64,000 bases of DNA, taken from Paenibacillus sp. HWE-109 (lineage in GTDB: Bacteria > Bacillota > Bacilli > Paenibacillales > NBRC-103111). The DNA is taken from assembly GCF_022163125.1 (NCBI RefSeq), contig NZ_CP091881.1, positions 992,001 to 1,056,000 on the forward strand. Reading direction: 5' to 3'. Under the pieces are notes generated by a model. It ran no database searches. It was given only the letters and a program-made list of their open reading frames with translations, and was not told the DNA's origin. Position numbers and translations under genes: made by a program. Each line of letters opens with the position of its first letter. Position 1 is the first letter of the stretch. Below are positions 8,586 to 19,300 of this stretch, piece by piece.

Positions 8586-11500
8586 ATGGGAAAAGGAAGG
8601 GTTGACTCAAGAGCTGCTTTAAAAGTTTCTCTCTGTCTTAGTCTGATAGTAACATCTATGCTTAGTTTTCATAAGAGTTCCCATGCCGCATCCATCCCAA
8701 CGGTTAATATTGATTATAATATTGAAAAGCAGGAAATCGACGGCTTTGGTGCATCCAACGCCTGGTCGACAGGGATTGTACAAAATCTCGCAAACCTACC
8801 ACAGAAGGAAATACTCGATGCGCTTTTTAGTACTTCGAATGGCGCAGGACTTAGTATGGTAAGAAACAGGCTTCCTTATGACATCGTATCAGAATCAGGC
8901 ACATGGAATTGGAATAATTGGGACATTAATGGTACAACCTGGCTTTTTAATAAAATAAAAACGGATTATAACGTAACCAAATTTTTCACTACTCCCTGGA
9001 CGCCTCCACCGTTTATGAAGACTGGCAGCACAGGAACCAACGGAGAGATCGGTGGCAAGCTCAGAACTGATAAATATCAGGCATATGCTGATTTCTTAGC
9101 TGACTATGTGACTGGATTTAAGACCAATAAGGGAATCGATATCTCAGCTGTATCTATACAAAATGAGCCAAACTGGGCACCGAATTATGAATCTAGCAGT
9201 TGGACAGCGGATGATTTTCATAATTTTGTAAAGGGCTATCTCAAACCTACTTTTGCACAAAAAGGTGTGACTGCGAAGCTTATTATGCCAGAGGGGTTAA
9301 ATTTCAGTGAAGATCTGGCTGTTCCAACATTGAATGATGCGGGTAGCAGGGATCGCGTAGACATTGTTGGTGTACACCAATATGCCGTAAATCAGCAGGA
9401 TCCCAATCTTGGCGCGAAGTGGCTGACGCAGACAAAGCTTTATAATAAAAAATTATGGGTGACAGAAGCATCTGTAGGTGAACCCAATGATCCAAGCATA
9501 AATGACGGTATCTATTGGGCGAAAATGATCCATAAGGATATGACGGTAGCAGAAGTAAATGCATTTAACTACTGGTGGCTTTGGAATAACACAAAAGACA
9601 GTGCAAATTCTGTTGGAGATAAAGGCGCACTGATTACATTTCATACGGACGATAATGGTGCTGTCAAAAGTTACGATTTGAATAAAAGATTGTACACGCT
9701 TGGTCAATACAGCAGATTTATCAGGCCGGGTTATAAAAGAGTCAATTCGGATGTAACCCCAGCAACGGGTGTATATACAACAGCGTATAAAGACCCTTCG
9801 AATGGAAAGTTAGTTATTACAGCTATAAATGACACTAACACGGACACTGCATTAACGTTCAACGTAAATGGTAAAACTGTAAAATCGTTTACTACTTACA
9901 GAACTTCGTCTAGTGAGAATATTGCAAATTTAGGCGATACCACTGTAAATGGAAACTCACTTCAAGCCACGCTTAAGGGAAAAAGTGTTACAACTTTCTA
10001 TGCAGACGTTTATACACCGATTGCCAAGAACCCAATCATATGGGCGGATGTACCGGATGTTGATGTGATCAGAGTAAATGATACTTATTATATGACCAGT
10101 ACTACCATGCACGTGAATCCTGGCGTACCTATCATGAAGTCCAAGGATCTCGTAAATTGGGAAATCGTCAATTATGTGTATGATATTCTTGCGTCTACGG
10201 ATAAACAAACGCTTTCGAATGGGCAGAACATATACGGGCAAGGCTCATGGGCAAGCAGCATAAGATACAATAATGGCAAGTTTTATGTCGTATTTGCTTC
10301 CAATGATACGGGGAAAACGTTTATCTTTCAAACCACTGACATAGAAAAGGGCACATGGGAAAAGTATGAGCTTGCCGGTGGTGTTTATCATGATATGTCA
10401 TTGCTGTTTGATGATGACGGACGTGTATATCTGGTATATGGCGGCGGATCCATTAAGATTATTGAACTTACTTCAGATGCCACAGCGATCAAAGCAGGCG
10501 GAATGAATAAAACAATCATTCAAAATGCGAGCGCTCCCGGAGGCTCTGGTGGTCTTGGAGCTGAAGGCTCGCACATTCATAAAATTAACGGTAAATATTA
10601 CATCTTCAATATATCATGGCCATCAGGAAGCATTCGTACTGAATTAGTACACAGGGCTGATACAATAGATGGCACTTATGAAGGAAAGATTGCTTTAAGA
10701 TCGGGTAGTACTTCCAACAGTGCCGGTGTCGCACAGGGGGGGATTGTTCAAGCATCTGACGGAAAATGGTACGGCATGTTGTTTCAGGATTATGGGTCCG
10801 TAGGACGTATACCTTACATTGTGCCGATGACTTGGAGTCAGGATGGATGGCCTGTTTTCGGGGATGTCAATGACACTGGGATTCCTGCTGATCTGTCAAA
10901 ATCCTGGGTTTCATCAGATAACTTCGATCAGAGAACAGAGAAAGTTGGAGCTTATCATACAGAGGTAGCAGGCGGAGAAAATGACTACAATGGATCCAAT
11001 CTCTCTCTCGTATGGCAGTGGAACCATAATCCTGATCATAGATTCTGGTCTCTTACCAATCGGTCAGGGTATCTAAGACTCACTACCGGAAGAACGAGCA
11101 CTAACATTCTTGATGCCAGAAATACGCTTACTCAAAGAACCTTCGGACCGGAAAGTTCAGGAACCATTGCTATCGATGTTAGCCATATGAAAGACGGGGA
11201 TTATGCAGGAATTGCCGCCTTCCAACAGAACTACGGGTTTGTCGGTATTAAAATGTCCGGCACTACAAAGTCCGTTGTTATGGTGAATGGAAGTTCAGGT
11301 TCAGCAGTGGAAGTAGCAAGTGTCCCCCTTACTCAGAACACCGTATATCTAAAGACTGAGTTGGACTTTAAGAATAGGACAGATAAAGCAAAGTTTTATT
11401 ACAGTCTTGACGGTGAGCGTTGGGCATCCATAGGAAATACACTTCAAATGTCATATACACTACCGCATTTTATGGGCTACCGATTTGCCTTATTCAATTA

Positions 11501-13169
11501 TTCAACAAAAACAGCAGGTGGTTACGTTGACTTCGACGATTTCAAATTAGATGACAAGTTGGTTGGTTCAAGCTTTGATACGAATTTGAAGTCACTCCAG
11601 GTAAACGATACACAAGTGAATGGGTTTAGTCCAAGTGCTTATACCTATTCTCTAGATGTTCCTGCAGGATCGGTTCCGCCGCAAGTGACTGCTGCTTCAA
11701 ATGATCCTGGCGCGAGTGTTGCGATTATACAAGCATCGGCTGTACCTGGAAAGGCCACGGTAACTGTAAGCAGGGAAGGCTTACAAGCTACGGTATATAC
11801 CATTAATTTTAATACACCAGCCATCGTGGCCGTTGAAGCAGAAGCTGCAGCAGCAAACTCAGCCGATGCCTATGTATTTGGCAACGCAAATGGCCATACC
11901 TGGTCGCTTGTGGACGGATTGTCCACGAAAGCTATGCAATTTAGTCCAGATGATGGTATTGCCGTCACACCAGGTACTGATGCTGCCAGCCTCGCTGCTG
12001 GTTCCCGACTGAATTACAAGATCAACTTTACGACTGCAGGAACCTACTATGTCTGGATACTTGCCAAGAGTCATAGTTTCCAAACAGACTCCGTCCACGT
12101 TGGATTGGATAATACGTATAAATTCACTTCCAACGGTATTCAGAACGTGAGTAACAGTCAGTTTAAATGGGTCAATCTCAGTAATGGGGGGACACTTGTA
12201 ACTGGTGGCACTCCATTGAATATTACCGCTGGTGTGCATGAATTGAACTTATGGGGAAGGGAATCTGGCTTAATCATAGACCGGATATATGTAACCACAA
12301 GCGATGCAACGACAGATCCTGTGTGGCCTCAGTTACAAGTACCTGCAGCTGCCATTTCAGCAGACAGCAGTGTGAAACCTGGAAGCAGCTTTACAGTGGC
12401 AGTTAGCCTGAACAACGTGACACAAAGTGTTTATGCCCAGGATATCACCCTGTCTTATGATTCCACCGTATTTGATTATGTGAGTGCGGCAGGTGCCAAC
12501 AACAACATCCAGATCGTGGCAGAGGACAAAGCCGCTGCCGGGAAAGTTAGGCTCATTACCGCCAATACTGGAGGGGGAATATCTGGAGCCAGTACGCCGG
12601 TTCTAAATCTAACCTTCAAGGTAAAGGCCGGTGTTCAGAGTACCAGTGGAACCATTGCAGCTACCCAAGCAAAGCTTGGTGTGGCTCCAGAGGGAACTGT
12701 CATTCAGGCGGTACTTGGCAGTAAGAGCATTTCAGTCGGAAATATTGAAGTGGTTGTAGATAAGACAGCGTTGACAATAGCTATTACGAATGCACAGAAC
12801 CATTATGGCGCAGCGGTCGTTGGTACAACGGAGGGTCAATACCCGCAGGCAGCCAAGGATGCATTCGGTGCAGCTATCAATGCAGCTAATGCTGTAAAAG
12901 TCAACCAAAGTGCAACACAGTCCCAGGTTGATAATAGCGTAACGCTACTTGGCGGTGCAGTTGATGCTTTCAAGGCAGCCGTGATTAAATCTGCAGATCT
13001 CAACAAGGATGGAAGTATCAATGTAGGTGACCTTGCGATGGTTGCTTACTATTACGGTAAGAATTCCAATAGCACAGACTGGGCGGCAGCCAAGATTGCC
13101 GATATGAACAACGATAATAAGATCGATATTAGTGATCTTGCGTATGTGGCGTCCAAGATACTTCAATAA
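8586..13169 (+). CDS. Secreted GH30-GH43 bifunctional hemicellulase with CBM-like module, cohesin and dockerin
   Basis: The product has 1527 residues, with GAAGGGA upstream of ATG 8586. Modules: signal peptide (to about 35); GH30 xylanase-like barrel and side sandwich (37-470) with acid/base Glu194 (IQNEPNW) and nucleophile Glu294 (WVTEAS); GH43 propeller (482-760, WADVPDVDVIRV); its C-terminal concanavalin-like sandwich (774-994); a cadherin-like sandwich (999-1075); the unassigned CBM-like module (1079-1245); cohesin (1252-1385); FIVAR-like helices (1390-1467); dockerin (1467-1527) with loops DLNKDGSINVGD and DMNNDNKIDISD. GH30 members of this type cut (glucurono)xylan, and the GH43 unit is arabinofuranosidase/xylosidase-like, so the enzyme could cut and debranch xylan in one chain. 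The exact GH30 subfamily is not settled here. Confidence 0.88.
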   Translation: MGKGRVDSRAALKVSLCLSLIVTSMLSFHKSSHAASIPTVNIDYNIEKQEIDGFGASNAWSTGIVQNLANLPQKEILDALFSTSNGAGLSMVRNRLPYDIVSESGTWNWNNWDINGTTWLFNKIKTDYNVTKFFTTPWTPPPFMKTGSTGTNGEIGGKLRTDKYQAYADFLADYVTGFKTNKGIDISAVSIQNEPNWAPNYESSSWTADDFHNFVKGYLKPTFAQKGVTAKLIMPEGLNFSEDLAVPTLNDAGSRDRVDIVGVHQYAVNQQDPNLGAKWLTQTKLYNKKLWVTEASVGEPNDPSINDGIYWAKMIHKDMTVAEVNAFNYWWLWNNTKDSANSVGDKGALITFHTDDNGAVKSYDLNKRLYTLGQYSRFIRPGYKRVNSDVTPATGVYTTAYKDPSNGKLVITAINDTNTDTALTFNVNGKTVKSFTTYRTSSSENIANLGDTTVNGNSLQATLKGKSVTTFYADVYTPIAKNPIIWADVPDVDVIRVNDTYYMTSTTMHVNPGVPIMKSKDLVNWEIVNYVYDILASTDKQTLSNGQNIYGQGSWASSIRYNNGKFYVVFASNDTGKTFIFQTTDIEKGTWEKYELAGGVYHDMSLLFDDDGRVYLVYGGGSIKIIELTSDATAIKAGGMNKTIIQNASAPGGSGGLGAEGSHIHKINGKYYIFNISWPSGSIRTELVHRADTIDGTYEGKIALRSGSTSNSAGVAQGGIVQASDGKWYGMLFQDYGSVGRIPYIVPMTWSQDGWPVFGDVNDTGIPADLSKSWVSSDNFDQRTEKVGAYHTEVAGGENDYNGSNLSLVWQWNHNPDHRFWSLTNRSGYLRLTTGRTSTNILDARNTLTQRTFGPESSGTIAIDVSHMKDGDYAGIAAFQQNYGFVGIKMSGTTKSVVMVNGSSGSAVEVASVPLTQNTVYLKTELDFKNRTDKAKFYYSLDGERWASIGNTLQMSYTLPHFMGYRFALFNYSTKTAGGYVDFDDFKLDDKLVGSSFDTNLKSLQVNDTQVNGFSPSAYTYSLDVPAGSVPPQVTAASNDPGASVAIIQASAVPGKATVTVSREGLQATVYTINFNTPAIVAVEAEAAAANSADAYVFGNANGHTWSLVDGLSTKAMQFSPDDGIAVTPGTDAASLAAGSRLNYKINFTTAGTYYVWILAKSHSFQTDSVHVGLDNTYKFTSNGIQNVSNSQFKWVNLSNGGTLVTGGTPLNITAGVHELNLWGRESGLIIDRIYVTTSDATTDPVWPQLQVPAAAISADSSVKPGSSFTVAVSLNNVTQSVYAQDITLSYDSTVFDYVSAAGANNNIQIVAEDKAAAGKVRLITANTGGGISGASTPVLNLTFKVKAGVQSTSGTIAATQAKLGVAPEGTVIQAVLGSKSISVGNIEVVVDKTALTIAITNAQNHYGAAVVGTTEGQYPQAAKDAFGAAINAANAVKVNQSATQSQVDNSVTLLGGAVDAFKAAVIKSADLNKDGSINVGDLAMVAYYYGKNSNSTDWAAAKIADMNNDNKIDISDLAYVASKILQ
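11815..13169 (+). repeat. CBM-like/cohesin/FIVAR/dockerin cassette, copy 2
   Basis: This is the second copy of the C-terminal cassette found at 5390-6741. Similarity starts at the codons for PAIVAVEAEA (PAVVAIEAET in copy 1) and continues to the stop codon. Upstream of the junction the two genes differ (cadherin-like here, Big_2 in copy 1). Confidence 0.85.
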
Positions 13170-13184
13170 TAACTGAATGCTAAT

Positions 13185-13226
13185 TATGCCCTATCCCGAT
13201 AGAAATTTTCCTAGGGATAGGGCATA
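13185..13226 (+). terminator. Rho-independent terminator of the 2194-13169 operon
   Basis: A 13-bp perfect stem, TATGCCCTATCCC (13185-13197) against GGGATAGGGCATA (13214-13226), is followed by a T-rich stretch (GTTTTGTCGATTTTTATT). A similar GCCCTATCCC hairpin ends the next gene at 20218. Confidence 0.8.
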
Positions 13227-13257
13227 GTCGGTTTTGTCGATTTTTATTGGAATTTAC

Positions 13258-13399
13258 GAAGTCAATTCATAGAAATCTTCACTTTTGGAATAAGAAATTA
13301 CATTCTGAAATGTTTGCGTTTAAGTTAAACTGTAAACAGTAATTATCACAGCATTGTAATTTGTTATATGCAAATTACTGAGAAGGAGTGTAACAAATG
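13258..13399 (+). repeat. Leader/promoter duplication, copy B
   Basis: This is a near copy of 1944-2088, ending in AAGGAGTGTAACAAATG, which supplies ribosome site and start codon of the gene at 13397. Sharing this leader suggests that the 2194 operon and the 13397 gene are controlled together. Confidence 0.75.
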
Positions 13400-16300
13400 G
13401 AAGTAAAGATGAAACGTGTGAGGAGTCTTATGCATATGAGCAAGAAGCTAACCGTATTTTTATTAGCGCTTACATTATTACTAAGTGTTGTACCAAGTGC
13501 TTCGATATATGCGCAATCCAATGAAGACACCTTAGAGAACCCATTTATATGGGCTGACGTTCCAGATCTTGATGTGATCAGAGTAGGTGATGCTTATTAT
13601 ATGAGCAGCACAACTATGCATATGAACCCTGGTGTTCCTATTATGAAATCATATGATCTCAAAAACTGGGAAATCGTCAATTATGTTTACGATTTGCTTG
13701 CTGATAATGATGAACAAGCGCTTAGAAATGGAAAAGACAATTATGGGAAAGGCTCATGGGCAAGCAGCTTAAGATACCACAATGGTAAATATTATGTGGC
13801 ATTTCCTTCCTATGATACCGGCAAAACCTATATCTATCAAACAACAGATATAGAGAAGGGGCCGTGGACCCATTCAGAGCTTGATGGTGTTTATCATGAT
13901 TTGTCATTGCTGTTTGATGATGATGGACGAGTCTATATGGTTTATGGCGGCGGTGATATTAAAGCAATTGAACTGACTCCAGATGCAACCGCAATCAAAG
14001 CAGGCGGCCTTAATAAAGTCATTATTCCTAATGCAAGTCTAGTTGCAAGTACAGCGGAGAATGTCAATCTTCCAGCTGAAGGCACGCATATCCAAAAAAT
14101 TAACGGTAAATATTACGTATTCAACATAACATGGCCTAAGAATTCTGGTCGTGTAGAAATCATGCATCGAGCAGACAGAATTGATGGTGTATATGAAGGT
14201 AAAGTTGCCTTAAACAATGCTGGTATTGCACAAGGCGGTATTATTGATACCGTTGATGGCAAATGGTATGCAATGTTGTTTGGAGACCGTGGCTCAGTCG
14301 GACGTATACCTTACCTAGTGCCAGTTACATGGAATGATGGTTGGCCCGTATTCGGCATTAACGGTACGGTTCCACAAAGTATGGCGATTCCCGTTAGCGG
14401 TGCAGCATCTAAGAACAATTTGGTAGCTTCTGATGAATTCTATCAAAGCTCGCAAAAAATTGGGGCTTCGCATACCGTTATCAATACAACTTCAACTACA
14501 GCACCTACAGTGCCAACACCTGTGACACCACTACCTATAAATGAAGGAACAGAACTTTTGATAAACGGTGGGATGGAGAACGGGTTAACGCCATGGGAGA
14601 AGCATGATACTGCAACGGTTGCGGTATCAACGGATGAGCATTTTAGCGGAACCAGTAGTTTATATATTACCGGCAGGGGAGCTACTGGTGCTGGTGTGCA
14701 ACAATTTGTTACTGGAAAAATAAAAGCGGGGGCTACCTATAAATTTTCCGCGAAAGTGAAATATAACTCAGGTCCTGCTACGAAGCAATTCATTTTCGAT
14801 ATCCAGGATGGAGATTGGCAGACGATTAAGAATCTTGCATCAGGTGTCATGACCAAAGGTGAATGGGGCACAATTGAAGGTACCTATACAGTGCCGACTG
14901 ATGCAACTTTCACACTACCGCGTATATTTATTGAAACGGTCTGGACATCAGCGCAAGATCCTACGAATGATTTAATGAATTTCTATGTCGATGATATTTC
15001 TTTCGTGGATGTTACACCTGACGGGAACCTTTTGACAAATGGTAAGATGGAAAAGGGGCTGACTCCTTGGGAAAAACATGATACTGCAACGGTTGCGGTG
15101 TCAACGAATGAGCATTTTAGCGGAACCAATAGTTTATTTATTAGTGGAAGGGCAGCAACTGGAGCTGGTGTGCAACAGTTTGTTACTGGAAAAGTAACGG
15201 CTGGCGGCAAATATAAGTTTTCTGCCAAAGTGAAATATAACTCAGGTCCTGCTACGAGAGCATTTAATTTCGATATCCAAGATGGAGATTGGCAGACGAT
15301 TAAGGTTCTTGGATCTGGCGTCATGACCAAAGGTGTATGGGGCACAATCGAAGGCACCTATACAGTTCCTGACAATGCTGTTTTTAATCAACCGCGTATA
15401 TTTATTGAAACTTCCTGGACAGCAGCGCAAGATCTGACGAATGATCTAATGGATTTCTATGTCGATGATATTTCCTTAATAGACGCAACGCCCGCTGGCG
15501 GTTTGGATAAAGCGAAGAATGGGGAATACGATTACAATGGGTCTAATCTTGGATTAGTATGGCAATGGAATCATAATCCCGATAATAACCGCTGGTCCCT
15601 TACGGAGCGTCCTGGCTATCTAAGACTTACTACCGGAAGAAAGAGTACAAGTCTTCTTGATGCCAGAAATACACTGACTCAGAGAACATTTGGTCCAGAA
15701 AGCTCAGGAAATGTTGCACTGGATATCAGCAAGATGAAGGATGGCGATTATGCTGGGCTAGCTGCATTCCAAAAGGAGTACGGGTTTGTAGGGGTAAAAA
15801 TGTCCGGGACTTCGAAATCCATTGTTATGGTGGATGGAAGTTCTGGAACGCCAGTTGAAAAAGCTAGTATTCTTGTCACTCAGGATAATGTATATTTTAA
15901 AATTGATTTTGACTATAAAAATCAGACAGATAAGGCTTATTTCTATTACAGCCTTAACGGCTTTACGTGGACTGCGATTGGAACTACGCTGCAAATGCAT
16001 TATACATTGCCTCATTTTATGGGCTATCGTTTCGGTTTATTCAACTATGCAACGAAAACAACAGGCGGTATTGTTGATTTTGACTATTTCAGAATAGATA
16101 ATAAATTGACAGGAACGAATTCGCCCGCAACAGTACTTCAAGCTAATCTAGCCGATGTACCGAATGTGATTGGAGTTCAGAACATTGAGCTGCAAGTTCC
16201 AGTTCAAATGAATGCCTTACCGAATGGGAATTACTCAGCAATCTCAGCTTCCTTGAATATACCAAAGGAGCTCACTGTAACTGGTGTAGACTTTAATACG

Positions 16301-19300
16301 GCTAATATTGTTGGAGATACTTCCTATACGTTTGCCAACAATCAATTGCTTTTACATGTAACTGGAAATACCGTAAACTTTGCAAATAATCAATCTTCTA
16401 ATGTGTTCGCAACGATTAAGCTAAAGGTTAATGGTTTTGTCCCTGCTGATCAAACCGTTCAGATGAAGACGGATTACATCCAAGTTGATGGTGGAAATGT
16501 TCGATACAATGTTAACAATAGCGTATCAAACATTGGATTAAAGCAACTGCCTACAAAAGCATATGCCAAAATTCCAGGGTATGCGAACCCGCTTATGAGT
16601 CATAAATTAGGAGCAGATCCGTTTGCGATGGTTTATGACGGCAGAGTGTACATTTATATGTCAAGTGACGATTATGAGTATGATGCAAATGGAAAAATCA
16701 AAGATAATTCATTTAGCAATTTGAATCGAATATTTGTGATTTCATCAGCTGATATGGTCAACTGGACAGATCATGGTGCAATCCCGGTAGCTGGAAAGAA
16801 TAATGTGAATAATGGCGCGGGTGTTGCCAAATGGGCAGATCTATCTTGGGCGCCAGCAGCAGCGCATAAGAAAATTAATGGTGTAGATAAATTCTTCCTT
16901 TATTTCGCAAATGGTGCTAGTGGAATTGGTGTGCTCACTGCGGATAGTCCGATTGGTCCGTGGACTGATCCACTGGGCCAAGCGTTGATCACTAGTAGCA
17001 GCCCTGGAGTTCCTGGTGTAGCATGGCTATTTGATCCAGCCGTATTGGTTGATGATGATGGAACTGGTTATCTCTATTTTGGTGGGGGGATACCAGGAGA
17101 TCCGAATCCAACCCCAGAGCAAATTGCACATCCGAAAACGGCTAGAGTAGTGAAGTTAGCTGATGATATGATTCATATGGCAGGGGCAGCTGTTACAATT
17201 GATGCGCCTTATATGTTTGAGGATTCAGGTATTCACAAATACAATGGCAAATATTATTACTCTTATTGCTCTAATTTCTCTGGTACACACCCGGATGGAA
17301 CACCTCCTCCAGGAGAAATTGCTTACATGGTAAGTGATAGTCCGATGGGTCCGTTTACTTACGTTTCACCGATCTTGAAAAACCCATCTGTATTCTTTGG
17401 CGTTGGCGGTAATAACCATCATGCGATTTTTGAATTTAATGATCAGTGGTATGTGGTTTACCATGCTCAAACGGTTAGTAAAGCTGTCGTAGGGGATGGC
17501 AAAGGATATCGTTCTCCTCATATTAATAAGGTTGAGTATTACGATAACGGATTAATTAAAGATATTAAGGGGGATATGAAAGGTGTATCCCAGATAGCAA
17601 ATCTTGACCCGTATTCGCGAGTTGAGGCGGAAACGATTGCTTGGAACGCAGGTATTCTTACTGAGGTGAGCACAGCGCCAGGCAACCCGCTAGCAAGCCT
17701 TAACCTTGATGTTACAGATATCAATAATGGAGACTGGCTTGCTGTGTCGAACGCAGACTTCGGTGACAAAGGAGCAGCTTCGTTCGAAGCGAACGTTGCA
17801 TCCACCGTAGGCGGTAAAGTAGAGATACGTCTGGACAGCCCGATTGGTGAAGTGATTGGTACCCTTGATGTCGCTCCAACAGGTGGAGATCAAGTGTGGC
17901 AGCTGCTGAAAACGGATGTGGAGAATGTTAAAGGTATTCATAATATCTTCTTCATGTTCTCTGGATCGGGAAGTAAGTTATTTAATATGGACTATTGGAA
18001 ATTCAACGTGAAGGCACCAGGGCCTGTGGTCATTCCGTTAGAATCAGTCCATATCACAGGGGGAGCCCAATCGGTTACGGTGAATGATCAACTGACTTTT
18101 AACTCCATGATCAATCCATCTAGCGTAACGGGTGCAACTTATCTATGGGAAGTTAGTGGCGGTATTAGCATCATAGGAGACAACAGCAAGGATTCGGTAA
18201 CAATCAAAGGAACCAATGCGGGGACAGCTACACTTAAATTAACAGTTCTTGCGGGGGGGACGGAGAAGAAAGCCGAAACGACGATTACGGTATCTCCATC
18301 GAGCGTCGACCCTGTAGATTATTTACAATCAGTCACTATCACAGGCGGATCGCAATCGGTTACAATGAATGATCAATTAACCTTTAACTCCATGATCAAT
18401 CCAACTAGTGTAACGGGTGCAACGTATCTATGGGAAGCAAGTGGTGGCATTACCATTGTAGGTGAAAGCAACCAAGTTACGGTTACAATCAGAGGAGTTT
18501 CTGCGGGAACGGGAACGCTTAAATTAACAGTTAATGCCGGAGGCACAGAAAAGACTGCCGAAACGACGATTACGGTGTCTCCATCGAGCGTCGACCCTGT
18601 CAATCCTTTACAATCAGTCACTATCACAGGCGGATCGCAATCGATTACAGTGAATGATCAAATAACTTTTAACTCCATAATCAATCCAACTAGCGTAACG
18701 GGTGCAACGTATCTATGGGAAGCAACTGGTAGTATTAGCCTTGTAAGCGACAGCAACCAAGATAAAGTTACAATTAGAGGAGTATCTGCCGGTACGGGAA
18801 CGCTTAAATTAACAGTCAGCGCCGGAAGCACGAAGAAGACAGCCGCAACGATGATTACGGTGAGTCCTTTAAGTAGTGGTGATGATGACAATCACAGCGG
18901 TAACAACGGTGGTAGCAGTACTACAACAACACCAGATTCTAGCCGTAAAGAGGCAAACATTCTAGTAAATGGTAAGGAAGAGAGTGTAGGAAGTACAGCT
19001 GAAACCCAAGTTAATGGCCAAACGGTCACGACGATTACAATCGACCAGTTGAAATTGGTTCAATTGCTCGCAGCGGTAGGGGAGAAGGCTAACATCACTA
19101 TGCGAGTTGCTAACAATTCCGATATTGTGATTGGGCAACTGAACGCTCAGATGGTCAAAAACTTGCAAGAAAATAAAGCAGATCTGGAGATTAAAACAGA
19201 TCGTGCAACGTATACCCTGCCTTCCCAACTGATCGATATTCCCGCGATCTCTGGTCAAGTCGGCGATTCAGTGGCTTTGCAAGACATTACGATACAAATT

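Noticed and set aside
18040..18870. Regular repeats that could suggest a CRISPR-like array
   Set aside because: The period is 285 bases, in frame, and codes for three Ig/PKD-like domains; there are no short repeats with unique spacers.
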